Part shown: piece by piece, positions 41,460 to 50,559 of the stretch
Layout: each line of letters opens with the position of its first letter
How positions within the stretch are numbered: the first letter of the stretch is position 1
Assembly (NCBI RefSeq): GCF_016863635.1
Contig: NZ_BOPG01000069.1
Span: forward strand, 17,371 to 81,370
Source of the DNA: Virgisporangium aurantiacum
GTDB lineage: Bacteria > Actinomycetota > Actinomycetes > Mycobacteriales > Micromonosporaceae
Direction: 5' to 3'
DNA: 64,000 nt
Position numbers and translations under genes: made by a program
Notes under the pieces: model-generated
Databases searched by the model: none
Told to the model about the DNA's origin: nothing
What the model saw: only the letters and a program-made list of their open reading frames with translations

Positions 41460-43955
41460 ATGACTGACGTAGTGAAGCCCACCGACACCGTCAAGCTCAC
41501 GATCGACGGCATCGAGGTGGAGGCGGAAAAGGGCGAGCTGGTCATCCGGGTCGCGGAGCGGATCGGCATCGCCATTCCGCGGTTCTGCGACCACCCGCTG
41601 CTCGCACCGGCCGGCGCCTGCCGGCAGTGCCTCGTCGACATCGAGGGGCAGCGCAAGCCGTCTGCGTCGTGCACGCAGACGGTCGCCGACGGCATGGTGG
41701 TCAGGACCCAACTCACCAGCCAGGTCGCGCGCAAGGCGCAAGAGGGGATCATGGAGTTTCTCCTGATCAACCACCCTCTCGACTGCCCCATGTGCGACAA
41801 GGGCGGCGAGTGCCCGCTGCAGAACCAGGCGCTCTCCAACGGTCGCTCGGAGAGCCGCTTCCACGAGCACAAGCGTGAGTACCCGAAGCCCATCCCGATC
41901 TCGTCGCAGGTGCTGCTCGACCGCGAGCGGTGCGTGCTGTGCCAGCGCTGTACCCGGTTCTCCGACGAGATCGCCGGTGACCGGTTCATCGACCTGATGG
42001 AGCGCTCGGCCAACGAGCAGATCGGCGTCTTCACGGGCCGCATCGACGTCGATGCGAGCGAGGTGATCGGCGAGACCGGCATGGAAGGCGCGAAAGACGC
42101 CGACAAGCTCGACGCGCCGTTCAACTCGTACTTCTCCGGCAACACGATCCAGATCTGCCCGGTCGGCGCGCTCACCGGTGCCCAGTACCGGTTCCGGGCC
42201 CGCCCGTTCGACCTGGTGTCGTCGCCGAACGTCTGTGAGCACTGCTCGGCGGGCTGCGCACAGCGGTCCGACCACCGCCGCGGCAAGGTCATGCGCCGGC
42301 TCGCCGGTGACGACCCGGCGGTGAACGAGGAGTGGAACTGCGACAAGGGCCGGTGGGCGTTCCAGTACGCCACCGCCTTCGACCGCATCACCGAGCCGAT
42401 GGTGCGCGACCGGCGCAGCGGCGAACTCCGCAAGGCCAGTTGGCCGGAGGCGTTGAGCGTGGCGGCCGAGGGCCTGCGCAAGGCCCGCGACGAGGGCGGG
42501 GTCGGCGTGCTCGCCGGCGGCCGGCTCACCGTCGAGGACGCCTACACGTACAACAAGTTCGCCCGCACCGTGCTCGGCACCAACGACATCGACTTCCGGG
42601 CCCGTCCACTGTCCACAGAGGAGACCGAGTTTCTCGGGTCCACTGTGGCCGGTCGGTTCCCGGTGACCTACTCCGACATCGAGGCAGCGCCGGCCGTGGT
42701 GCTGGTGGGTCTCGAACCCGAGGAGGAGTGCCCGATCCTGTTCCTGCGCCTGCGTAAGGCGGCAGTGAACAAGGGCCTGCGGGTCATCTCCCTCGCGCCG
42801 TTCGCGACGCGTGGGCTCAGCAAGCTGAACGGCGTCCTCCTGCCGACCGTGCCCGGCGGGGAGGCCACCGCGCTCACCGAGGCCGCGGTGGTCCGGGCCG
42901 CGTTGAGCGCGCCCGGCGCGATTCTGTTCGTCGGCGAGCGCCTCGCGACCGTCCACGGTGGACTGTCGGCCGCAGCGCGGATGGCCGCCGAGACCGGCGC
43001 GAAGCTGGCCTGGGTGCCGCGGCGGGCCGGTGACCGCGGCGCGCTCGACGCCGGTTGCCTGCCGACCCTGCTGCCCGGCGGTCGACCCGTCGCCGACGCC
43101 GCGGCGCGCGCCGAGGTCGCGAAGTCCTGGGGCCTCGACGACCTGCCGGCCGCACCCGGCCGCGACACCAACGCGATCCTGGCCGCGGCGCACTCCGGTG
43201 ACCTCAAGGGCCTCGTGGTCGGCGGCGTCGACCCGCACGACCTGGGTGACCCGCAGTTCGCCGAGGAGGCCCTCGACAATGTCGGCTTCCTGGTGAGCCT
43301 GGAGCTGCGGCTGTCGGCGGTCGCCCGTCGGGCCGACGTGGTGCTGCCGGTCGCGCCGGCGGTCGAGAAGTCGGGCTCGTACCTCAACTGGGAGGGCCGG
43401 GTCCGGGCGTTCGACGCGGTGCTGCGCACGTCGGCGATGACCGACGCGCGGGTGCTCGACTCGATCGCGCGCGAGCTCGGCGAGCAGCTCGGCTGCCAGG
43501 ACGTGCTCGGCGTGCTGCGGCAGATCGCGGCGATCGGCGAGACGCGGGTGGCCCGTAGCGCCGCACCGTCGGTCGCACCGGCGTCGCTCGACGAGCCCGG
43601 TCCGACGGAGGCCCGGCTGGCCACCTGGCACCAGCTCATCGACCTCGGTGCGCTGCAGGACGGCGACGAGCACCTGTCCGGAACCGCCCGCCCGCCGGCG
43701 GCCCGCATCGGCAAGGCCACCGCGGCCAGGCTCGGCGTGGTCGACGGCGACCCGCTGCGGGTGTCCACCGGAGACGGTGCGATTACGCTGCCGACCCTGA
43801 TCGTCGACGGCATGATGGCCGGAGTGGTGTGGTTGCCGACCAACTCGCCCGGATCGACCGTGCGACGCACGATCGGCGCCGACCACGGTGACGCCGTGCG
43901 GATTACCGCCGGAACGACGGGCGGACCGATTCTCGCGCAGGGGGGTCACTCCTGA
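41460..43955 (+). CDS. nuoG: NADH-quinone oxidoreductase subunit G (Fe-S clusters)
   Basis: An 831-residue iron-sulfur subunit. The N-terminal ferredoxin domain holds the 2Fe-2S cluster (C-D-H-P..., A-C-R-Q-C-L-V). A His/Cys cluster follows in H-P-L-D-C-P-M-C-D-K-G-G-E-C, and another in C-V-L-C-Q-R-C-T-R-F. Further on, C-E-H-C-S-A-G-C with a distal W-N-C-D-K matches the extra off-pathway N7 cluster found in only some bacteria. The C-terminal part is the molybdopterin-oxidoreductase-like fold without a cofactor. The stop overlaps nuoH (TGATG). Confidence 0.95.
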   Translation: MTDVVKPTDTVKLTIDGIEVEAEKGELVIRVAERIGIAIPRFCDHPLLAPAGACRQCLVDIEGQRKPSASCTQTVADGMVVRTQLTSQVARKAQEGIMEFLLINHPLDCPMCDKGGECPLQNQALSNGRSESRFHEHKREYPKPIPISSQVLLDRERCVLCQRCTRFSDEIAGDRFIDLMERSANEQIGVFTGRIDVDASEVIGETGMEGAKDADKLDAPFNSYFSGNTIQICPVGALTGAQYRFRARPFDLVSSPNVCEHCSAGCAQRSDHRRGKVMRRLAGDDPAVNEEWNCDKGRWAFQYATAFDRITEPMVRDRRSGELRKASWPEALSVAAEGLRKARDEGGVGVLAGGRLTVEDAYTYNKFARTVLGTNDIDFRARPLSTEETEFLGSTVAGRFPVTYSDIEAAPAVVLVGLEPEEECPILFLRLRKAAVNKGLRVISLAPFATRGLSKLNGVLLPTVPGGEATALTEAAVVRAALSAPGAILFVGERLATVHGGLSAAARMAAETGAKLAWVPRRAGDRGALDAGCLPTLLPGGRPVADAAARAEVAKSWGLDDLPAAPGRDTNAILAAAHSGDLKGLVVGGVDPHDLGDPQFAEEALDNVGFLVSLELRLSAVARRADVVLPVAPAVEKSGSYLNWEGRVRAFDAVLRTSAMTDARVLDSIARELGEQLGCQDVLGVLRQIAAIGETRVARSAAPSVAPASLDEPGPTEARLATWHQLIDLGALQDGDEHLSGTARPPAARIGKATAARLGVVDGDPLRVSTGDGAITLPTLIVDGMMAGVVWLPTNSPGSTVRRTIGADHGDAVRITAGTTGGPILAQGGHS

Positions 43956-45316
43956 TGGAACTCGAACAGTTCGGCCACGACACCTGGTGGCTGGTGCTCG
44001 CCAAGGTGCTGCTGGTCTTCGTGTTCCTCGTCGTGATGACGCTGTTCGCGATCTGGTACGAGCGCAAGGTCGTCGCCCGCATGCAGGTGCGGCCCGGCCC
44101 CAACCGGGTCGGCGGCCGGTTCGGTGCTCTGCAGTCCCTTGCCGACGGGCTCAAGCTCGCCTTCAAAGAAGACATCATCCCGAAGGGCGCCGACCGGGTG
44201 GTGTTCTTCTTCGCACCGGTGATCTCGACGGTCGCGGCGTTCACGGCGTTCGCCGTGATCCCGTTCGGCCCGATGGTGTCGGTGTTCGGCGAGAAGACGC
44301 CGCTGCAGCTCACCGACCTGCCGGTCGGCGTGCTCGTGGTGCTCGCCTGCTCGTCGATGGGCATCTACGGCATCGTGCTCGGCGGCTGGGCGTCCGGGTC
44401 GACGTACCCGCTGCTCGGCGGCCTGCGGTCCAGCGCGCAGATGATCTCGTACGAGGTGGCGATGGGCCTGTCCATCGTGGCCGTCTTCATGACCGCCGGC
44501 TCGATGTCGACCTCGCAGATCGTCGACGCGCAGCGGCACGGCCAGCAGGTCGACTTCCTCATGTGGGACAACGTGACCCTGCCGGGCTGGTACGCGATCC
44601 TGCTGCTGCCCAGCTTCGTCATCTACGCGGTCTCCGCCGTCGGTGAGACCAACCGGGCGCCGTTCGACCTCCCCGAGGCCGAGAGCGAGCTCGTCGGTGG
44701 CTTCCACACCGAGTACTCGTCGCTGAAGTTCGCGCTGTTCTTCCTCGCCGAGTACATCAACATGGTCACCGTCTCGGGGCTGTGCACCACGCTGTTCCTC
44801 GGCGGCTGGCAGGCGCCGTGGCCGGTGTCCATCTGGGACGGTGCGAACCAGGGCTGGTGGCCACTGCTGTGGTTCACGATCAAGGTTCTGCTGCTGCTGT
44901 TCGTGTTCGTGTGGCTGCGGGGCACGCTGCCCCGGCTGCGGTACGACCAGTTCATGCGGTTCGGCTGGAAGGTGCTCATCCCGGCCAACCTGGTCTGGAT
45001 CCTCGTGCTGGCCGGCGTCCGCACCGTTCAGGACCGCGACCTCAGCACCGTGCAGCGGATCCTCTGGATCGGCGGACCGGTGCTCGCGGCGCTGGTGATC
45101 TGGATGTTCTGGCCGTCGAAGAAGCCGGCGGAGGAGACCCCCGGCGTGGCCGGGATCGATGCCAAGAAGGGCCGGGTCGGCGGCGCGGTGGGCTTCCCGG
45201 TGCCACCGCTCGACCTGGAGGTGCCGCCCAGTCCGCGGGCGGAGCGGGTACTGGTCGGACGCACGTCCACCGGTGATTCCGAGCGGGAGACCGTCTCGAT
45301 GGGTAAGGAGTCCTGA
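43955..45316 (+). CDS. nuoH: NADH-quinone oxidoreductase subunit H
   Basis: A 453-residue membrane subunit with eight expected helices that forms the quinone entry chamber. Typical segments are Y-E-R-K-V-V-A-R-M-Q-V-R-P-G-P-N, F-K-E-D-I-I-P, and E-T-N-R-A-P-F-D-L-P-E-A-E-S-E-L-V-G-G. The last 70 residues are a Pro/Gly-rich cytoplasmic extension common in Actinobacteria. The ATG overlaps the nuoG stop. The ribosome site for nuoI (GGTAAGGAG) lies within the last codons of this gene. Confidence 0.95.
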   Translation: MELEQFGHDTWWLVLAKVLLVFVFLVVMTLFAIWYERKVVARMQVRPGPNRVGGRFGALQSLADGLKLAFKEDIIPKGADRVVFFFAPVISTVAAFTAFAVIPFGPMVSVFGEKTPLQLTDLPVGVLVVLACSSMGIYGIVLGGWASGSTYPLLGGLRSSAQMISYEVAMGLSIVAVFMTAGSMSTSQIVDAQRHGQQVDFLMWDNVTLPGWYAILLLPSFVIYAVSAVGETNRAPFDLPEAESELVGGFHTEYSSLKFALFFLAEYINMVTVSGLCTTLFLGGWQAPWPVSIWDGANQGWWPLLWFTIKVLLLLFVFVWLRGTLPRLRYDQFMRFGWKVLIPANLVWILVLAGVRTVQDRDLSTVQRILWIGGPVLAALVIWMFWPSKKPAEETPGVAGIDAKKGRVGGAVGFPVPPLDLEVPPSPRAERVLVGRTSTGDSERETVSMGKES

Positions 45317-45318
45317 CC

Positions 45319-45918
45319 GTGGCCATCAGGGGAACCCTCAAGGGGTTCGGGGTCACCTTCTCGCACATGTTCAAGAAGGTGGTCACCGAGGAGTACCCGG
45401 AGGAGCGCAAGCCGCCGGCACCGCGCTACCACGGCCGGCACATCCTCAACCGGCACCCGGACGGTCTGGAGAAGTGCATCGGGTGCGAACTGTGCGCCTG
45501 GGCCTGCCCGGCCGACGCGATCTACGTCGAGGGTGCCGACAACACCGACGAGCAGCGCTTCTCGCCCGGTGAGCGGTACGCGTCGGTCTACCAGATCAAC
45601 TACGCGCGGTGCATCTTCTGCGGCCTGTGCATCGAGGCCTGCCCGACCCGTTCGCTGACCATGAGCAACGAGTACGAGCTGGCCCGCGACAGCCGCAAGG
45701 ATCTCATCTTCACCAAGGAGCAACTGCTCGCGCCGCTCATGCCGGGCATGGAGCATCCGCCGCACGACATGTTCCTCGGCGACACCGAGAAGGATTACTA
45801 CCTCGGCAGTCTCCTGAACCCGGGCACCTCGGCCGGCGCCGAGCACAACCCCGGTCACGCCGCCGAGCCGCCCGTCGAGACCGCACAGGCTCAGCAGTAC
45901 GGGGAGGACCGGAAGTGA
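45319..45918 (+). CDS. nuoI: NADH-quinone oxidoreductase subunit I (clusters N6a, N6b)
   Basis: A 199-residue subunit with two 4Fe-4S clusters, each bound by the ferredoxin pattern: C-I-G-C-E-L-C-A-W-A-C-P-A-D-A-I and C-I-F-C-G-L-C-I-E-A-C-P-T-R-S. An N-terminal amphipathic helix lies on the membrane. It relays electrons from NuoG to N2 in NuoB. The GTG start follows the nuoH stop by two bases, and its stop overlaps the GTG of nuoJ. The acidic, glycine-rich C-terminal 40 residues are an extension beyond the core. Confidence 0.95.
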   Translation: MAIRGTLKGFGVTFSHMFKKVVTEEYPEERKPPAPRYHGRHILNRHPDGLEKCIGCELCAWACPADAIYVEGADNTDEQRFSPGERYASVYQINYARCIFCGLCIEACPTRSLTMSNEYELARDSRKDLIFTKEQLLAPLMPGMEHPPHDMFLGDTEKDYYLGSLLNPGTSAGAEHNPGHAAEPPVETAQAQQYGEDRK

Positions 45919-46694
45919 TTCACTCGCTGGCCGACGCCGCCCTCGCCGCCGGTGACGTGAAGGGTGGCGAGGCCACCACGTTCTTCATCCTGGCCCCGAT
46001 CGCGGTGCTGTGCGCGATCGGCATGGTGTGGGCGCGCAACGCCGTCCACTCGGCTCTGTTTCTCGTCGTGGTGATGCTCTGCCTCGGCGCGTTCTACGTG
46101 ATGCAGGCCGCGCCGTTCCTCGGCATGGTGCAGATCATCGTCTACACCGGCGCGATCATGATGCTGTTCCTGTTCGTGCTGATGCTCGTGGGCCGCGACG
46201 CGTCCGACTCGCTCATCGAGACGCTGCGCGGGCAGCGGATGGCGGCGGTTCTGCTCGGCCTCGGCTTCGCGCTGCTGGTCGGCACCGCCCTGTTCCGCAC
46301 GCTCGGCGACACCAACGACGCCGTCGGGCTCGACCGGGCCAACGAGGGCGGCAACGTCCCCGGCATCGCGGCGCTGCTGTTCACCAAGTACGTCTTCGCG
46401 TTCGAGGTGACGTCGGCGCTGCTGATCACCGCCGCCGTCGGCGCGATGATCCTGGCGCACGTCGAGAAGCGCAAGGAAGACAAGGTGACGCAGCCGGCGC
46501 GGATGCGGGCCCGGTTCGCGCCCGGTAGCTACCCGGCGCCGAAGCCCGGCCCGGGCGTGTTCGCCAGCTCGACCTCGGTCGCGACGCCCGCCGTGCTGCC
46601 CGACGGCAGCCCGGCCGACCGCAGCATCTCGCGGATCCTGCCGGTGCGGGAACTGACCAGCGCCGAGTCCGCCCCGAAGGGGACTGAGCAGTGA
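45915..46694 (+). CDS. nuoJ: NADH-quinone oxidoreductase subunit J
   Basis: A 259-residue membrane subunit with five helices at the base of the membrane arm. The third helix, G-M-V-Q-I-I-V-Y-T-G-A-I-M-M-L-F-L-F, carries the pi-bulge region that moves during turnover. About 85 residues after the last helix are basic and proline-rich. GTG at 45915 overlaps the nuoI stop. Its own TGA overlaps a GTG that begins a possible 42-codon gene, instead of leading straight into nuoK. Confidence 0.94.
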   Translation: MIHSLADAALAAGDVKGGEATTFFILAPIAVLCAIGMVWARNAVHSALFLVVVMLCLGAFYVMQAAPFLGMVQIIVYTGAIMMLFLFVLMLVGRDASDSLIETLRGQRMAAVLLGLGFALLVGTALFRTLGDTNDAVGLDRANEGGNVPGIAALLFTKYVFAFEVTSALLITAAVGAMILAHVEKRKEDKVTQPARMRARFAPGSYPAPKPGPGVFASSTSVATPAVLPDGSPADRSISRILPVRELTSAESAPKGTEQ

Positions 46695-46819
46695 GCGCGG
46701 GGAATCCGCCGCGCGGCCTGGAGCCCGCGACGCGGCCGGCGAAGCCGCGGCGTGGCGCGGGTGAAGGCCGCACGAGAAGCGGATTCACCGCGCGAACGAA
46801 GAAAGGCGCAGCGCAATGA
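46691..46819 (+). CDS. Possible small basic protein coupled between nuoJ and nuoK
   Basis: A 42-codon frame fills the whole 121-bp gap between nuoJ and nuoK. Its GTG (46691) overlaps the nuoJ stop as GTGA, and its TGA overlaps the nuoK ATG as ATGA, the same junctions used elsewhere in this operon. The product would be very basic (about ten Arg/Lys, one acidic pair), rich in Gly, Ala and Pro, and without a membrane segment. No homologue is recognised. An open frame this short can arise by chance in GC-rich DNA, and the DNA also has short inverted repeats. The double overlap is the main argument. Confidence 0.4.
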   Translation: MSAGNPPRGLEPATRPAKPRRGAGEGRTRSGFTARTKKGAAQ

Positions 46820-47115
46820 CGCCCACCTACTACATCGTGCTGTCCTCGATCCTGTTCACGATCGGGGCGGTCGGAGTGTTGATCCGGCGCAACGCCATCG
46901 TGTTGTTCATGTGCGTCGAGCTGATGCTGAACGCGGCGAACCTGTCGCTGATCACGTTCAGCCGCATCAACGGCGACCTGAACGGCCAGGTCATGGCGTT
47001 CTTCGTGATGGTTGTCGCGGCGGCCGAGGTCGTGGTCGGGCTCGCGATCATCATGTCGATCTTCCGGACCCGCCGGTCGGCCAGCGTCGACGACGCCAAC
47101 CTGCTGAAGTACTGA
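46816..47115 (+). CDS. nuoK: NADH-quinone oxidoreductase subunit K
   Basis: A 99-residue, three-helix subunit homologous to MrpC. The buried glutamates of helices 2 and 3 are present in C-V-E-L-M-L-N-A-A-N-L and in A-A-A-E-V-V-V-G-L-A. They belong to the proton path next to NuoJ and NuoN. Length and helix number are standard. The ATG overlaps the stop of the small upstream frame. A GAGAGGG ribosome site for nuoL follows the stop. Confidence 0.95.
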   Translation: MTPTYYIVLSSILFTIGAVGVLIRRNAIVLFMCVELMLNAANLSLITFSRINGDLNGQVMAFFVMVVAAAEVVVGLAIIMSIFRTRRSASVDDANLLKY

Positions 47116-47125
47116 GAGGGACGCG

Positions 47126-49039
47126 GTGGAGGAGACGACCGTGGAGTTCGCCGCGGCCAGCGGCTGGTTGCAGTCGATCTGGCTACTGGTGGCGATCCCG
47201 CTGGTGAGTGCGGGCGTGCTGCTGGTGCTCGGGCGGCGGGCGGACAAGTGGGGGCACTGGCTCGGCGTGCTGAGCGTCGTCGTGCCGTTCGGCCTCGGCC
47301 TGTCCTACTTCCTCGCCCTACGTGACCTCGACGGCAACCGCTCGGCCGAGATCAGCCTGTTCGACTTCATCTCGGTCGGCAACCTGCACGTCGACGTGGG
47401 GCTGCTGCTCGACCCGCTGTCCGGCCTGTTCGTGCTGCTGATCACCGGCGTCGGATCGCTGATCCACATCTACGCCGTCGGGTACATGGAGCACGACGAG
47501 GGCCGTCGGCGGTTCTTCGGGTACTTCAACCTGTTCATCGCCGCGATGCTCCTGCTGGTGCTGGGCAACAACTTCGTGATGCTCTACATCGGCTGGGAAG
47601 GCGTGGGTGTCGCGTCGTACCTGCTGATCTCGTTCTGGTACACCCGGAACAGCGCGGCCACCGCGGGCAAGAAGGCGTTCCTGATGAACCGGGTCGGTGA
47701 CACCGGCCTCGCGATCGCCATCTTCCTGATGTTCGCCACGCTCGGGACCACCCAGTACGAAGAGGTGTTCAGCGGCGTCAACGGCCTCGCGGCCGGCACC
47801 GTCACCGCGCTCGGCCTGCTGCTGCTCCTCGGCGCGTGCGGCAAGTCCGGCCAGTTCCCGCTGCACACCTGGTTGCCGGACGCGATGGAGGGCCCGACCC
47901 CGGTGTCGGCGCTGATCCACGCGGCCACAATGGTCACCGCGGGCGTCTACCTGATCGCCCGCGCCCACCCGATCTTCGACGCCTCACCCGACGCGCAGAC
48001 CGTCGTGGTGATCGTCGGCGCCGTCACGCTGCTGATCGGGTGCATCATCGGCGCGGCCAAGGACGACATCAAGCGGGTGCTCGCCTACTCGACCGTCTCC
48101 CAGATCGGCTACATGTTCCTGGCCGTGGGCCTGGGCGGCGCGGCGTACGCGCTGGGCATCATCCACCTGCTGGCGCACGGCTTCTTCAAGGCCGGCATGT
48201 TCCTCGGTGCCGGTTCGGTGATGCACGGCATGCACGACCAGGTCGACATCCGCCGCTTCGGTGCGCTGTCGAAGGTCATGAAGATCACCTGGATCACGTT
48301 CGCGCTGGGCTACCTGGCGATCCTCGGCCTGCCGCCGTTCTCCGGCTACTTCACCAAGGACCCGATCATCCTGGCGGCGTTCAACCGCGAGGGCTGGAGC
48401 GGCTGGGTGCTCGGGTCGGCGGCGCTGCTCGGTGCCGGGCTCACGGCGTTCTACATGACCCGGCTGTACGTGCTCGTCTTCCACGGCCCCAAGCGGTGGA
48501 CCGAGGACAACGAGCACCCGCACGAGTCGCCGCCGATCATGACCGTGCCGCTGGTCCTGCTCGCGGTCGGTTCGGTCGCCTCCGGCTTCCTGATGTCCAC
48601 CTCGGTGGTCGACTGGCTCAACCCGGTCTTCGGCGAGGAGGAGGAGCACCACGGCCACCTCGGCCACTGGGCCGTCACCGCGATGGTGCTGGCGGTGGTC
48701 GTGATCGGTGCCGGGCTGGCGATCGTGCTGTTCCGCAAGGGCACGGCGCTGGTCGAGCCGTCGGCCGGACCGGTGGTCAAGGCCGCCCGCCGCAACCTCT
48801 ACTTCGACACCCTCAACGAGGTCGTGTTGGAACTGCCCGGGCGGATCCTGACCCGGGCCCTCGTCTACATCGACAACCGGGGCATCGACGGGTTGGTCAA
48901 CGGGTTGGCCGCGGGCGTCGGTGGCGGCTCCGGCCGGCTGCGCCGCCTGCAGACCGGCTTCGTGCGGTCCTACGCCCTGTCCATGCTCGGAGGAGCCCTG
49001 ATCGTGGTGGCAGCCATGCTGGCGGTGACGCTCGGATGA
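47126..49039 (+). CDS. nuoL: NADH-quinone oxidoreductase subunit L (antiporter-like)
   Basis: A 637-residue membrane subunit, the outermost proton-pumping module. It has the antiporter-like core with the helix-5 glutamate in Y-I-G-W-E-G-V-G-V-A-S-Y-L-L, the helix-7 lysine region G-K-S-G-Q-F-P-L-H-T-W-L-P-D-A-M-E-G-P-T, and the helix-8 histidine region near D-I-K-R-V-L-A-Y-S-T. The C-terminal part forms the long lateral helix along NuoM and NuoN. The GTG follows nuoK by 10 bp, and the stop overlaps nuoM as ATGA. Confidence 0.95.
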   Translation: MEETTVEFAAASGWLQSIWLLVAIPLVSAGVLLVLGRRADKWGHWLGVLSVVVPFGLGLSYFLALRDLDGNRSAEISLFDFISVGNLHVDVGLLLDPLSGLFVLLITGVGSLIHIYAVGYMEHDEGRRRFFGYFNLFIAAMLLLVLGNNFVMLYIGWEGVGVASYLLISFWYTRNSAATAGKKAFLMNRVGDTGLAIAIFLMFATLGTTQYEEVFSGVNGLAAGTVTALGLLLLLGACGKSGQFPLHTWLPDAMEGPTPVSALIHAATMVTAGVYLIARAHPIFDASPDAQTVVVIVGAVTLLIGCIIGAAKDDIKRVLAYSTVSQIGYMFLAVGLGGAAYALGIIHLLAHGFFKAGMFLGAGSVMHGMHDQVDIRRFGALSKVMKITWITFALGYLAILGLPPFSGYFTKDPIILAAFNREGWSGWVLGSAALLGAGLTAFYMTRLYVLVFHGPKRWTEDNEHPHESPPIMTVPLVLLAVGSVASGFLMSTSVVDWLNPVFGEEEEHHGHLGHWAVTAMVLAVVVIGAGLAIVLFRKGTALVEPSAGPVVKAARRNLYFDTLNEVVLELPGRILTRALVYIDNRGIDGLVNGLAAGVGGGSGRLRRLQTGFVRSYALSMLGGALIVVAAMLAVTLG

Positions 49040-50559
49040 GCGATTTCCCGTTCCTACCCGTGTTGGTAGGAGCTCCGTTGGTGGGTGCGCTGGTCGTGGC
49101 GCTCCTGCCCAAGGCCAAGCCCGGGCTGGCGAAGCAGGTCGCGCTGATCTGGTCGCTGGCGGTGCTCGCGCTGGCCGTCGTCATGTGGGTGTCGTTCGAC
49201 GCGAAGGGCAGCCGCTTCCAGTTCCGCACCTCGCTGCCCTGGATCGACGCCTGGGACGCCCGGTTCACGTTCGCCGCCGACGGCATCGCGCTGGTGATGC
49301 TGGCGCTGATCGCGCTGCTGGTCCCGGTGGTCATCCTGGCCTCGTGGCACGACGCGGAGAACAGCCGGCGCTCGATCCCGGCCTACTTCGCGCTGCTGCT
49401 CACGCTGGAGTGCACGATGCTCGGCGTCTTCGCGGCCGCCGACATCTTCCTGTTCTACGTGTTCTTCGAGGTCATGCTCGTCCCGATGTACTTCCTCATC
49501 GGGTCGTACGGCGGCGCGCAGCGGCAGTACGCGGCGGTGAAGTTCTTCCTGTACTCGCTCGTCGGCGGCCTGTTCATGCTGGCCTCGGTGATCGGCCTGT
49601 GGGTGCTGGGCGGCGAGACGTTCGACTGGCAGAAGCTCGTCGACGCCGACTTCTCCACCGGTGCCGAGCGCTGGCTGTTCCTCGGCTTCTTCGTCGCGTT
49701 CGCGATCAAGGCGCCGTTCTTCCCGTTCCACACCTGGCTGCCCGACGCGGGTTCGGCCGCGCCGGCGGGTGCCGCCGCGCTGCTCGTCGGCATCCTCGAC
49801 AAGGTCGGCACGTTCGGCATCCTGCGCTACTGCCTGCCGCTGTTCCCCGACGCGTCCAAGTACTTCGCCCCGTTGGGCCTGGTACTGGCGCTGGTCGGGA
49901 TCATCTACGGCGCGCTGCTGGCGGTCGGCCAGCAGGACCTGAAACGCCTGGTGTCGTACACCTCGATCGCGCACTTCGGGTTCATCGGCATCGGCATCTT
50001 CGCGTTCACCACGCAGGCCGGCTCCGGCGCGGTGCTGTACATGGTCAACCACGGGTTGGCGACCGGCCTGCTGTTCCTGGTGGTCGGCATGTTCGTGGCG
50101 CGGCGCGGCAGCGCGCTGGTCACCGACTTCGGTGGTGCCGGCAAGCTGGTGCCGGTGCTCGCCGGTGTCTTCTTCGTGGCCGGTATGGCGTCGCTCGCGC
50201 TGCCGGGCACGTCGCCGTTCGTCTCCGAGTTCCTGGTGCTGCTCGGCACGTTCACCGTCAACAAGCCGGTGGCGATCATCGCGACGGTCGGCATCATCCT
50301 GGCCGCCGCGTACGTGCTGTGGATGATCCAACGGACCACACAGGGCAACCTGAACCCGGCCCTCGACAGCGTCAAGGCGATGCGCAAGGACCTGTCGATG
50401 CGCGAGGCCGCCGTGGTGACGCCGCTGATCGTGCTGATCCTGGTGCTCGGCATCTACCCCAAGCCCGTTCTCGATGTGATCAACCCCGCGGTGCAGGCGA
50501 CCCTCTCCGACATCGGCAAGAAGGACCCCGCACCGACCTCGGCTGAAGGAGCCCGGTGA
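49036..50559 (+). CDS. nuoM: NADH-quinone oxidoreductase subunit M (antiporter-like)
   Basis: A 507-residue membrane subunit with 14 expected helices. The proton-channel residues lie in F-E-V-M-L-V-P-M-Y-F (glutamate), in K-A-P-F-F-P-F-H-T-W-L-P-D-A (lysine) and in Q-D-L-K-R-L-V-S-Y-T-S-I-A-H-F (lysine). The segment F-V-S-E-F-L-V-L follows in the second half-channel. The ATG overlaps the nuoL stop and the stop overlaps nuoN, so the three antiporter-like subunits are coupled. Confidence 0.95.
   Translation: MSDFPFLPVLVGAPLVGALVVALLPKAKPGLAKQVALIWSLAVLALAVVMWVSFDAKGSRFQFRTSLPWIDAWDARFTFAADGIALVMLALIALLVPVVILASWHDAENSRRSIPAYFALLLTLECTMLGVFAAADIFLFYVFFEVMLVPMYFLIGSYGGAQRQYAAVKFFLYSLVGGLFMLASVIGLWVLGGETFDWQKLVDADFSTGAERWLFLGFFVAFAIKAPFFPFHTWLPDAGSAAPAGAAALLVGILDKVGTFGILRYCLPLFPDASKYFAPLGLVLALVGIIYGALLAVGQQDLKRLVSYTSIAHFGFIGIGIFAFTTQAGSGAVLYMVNHGLATGLLFLVVGMFVARRGSALVTDFGGAGKLVPVLAGVFFVAGMASLALPGTSPFVSEFLVLLGTFTVNKPVAIIATVGIILAAAYVLWMIQRTTQGNLNPALDSVKAMRKDLSMREAAVVTPLIVLILVLGIYPKPVLDVINPAVQATLSDIGKKDPAPTSAEGAR

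Noticed and set aside
39858..43949. A 1363-codon minus-strand open frame opposite nuoE-nuoG
   Set aside because: It is antisense to three certain complex I genes, has low-complexity composition and matches no family. Long mirror frames are expected in GC-rich genes with strong third-codon bias.
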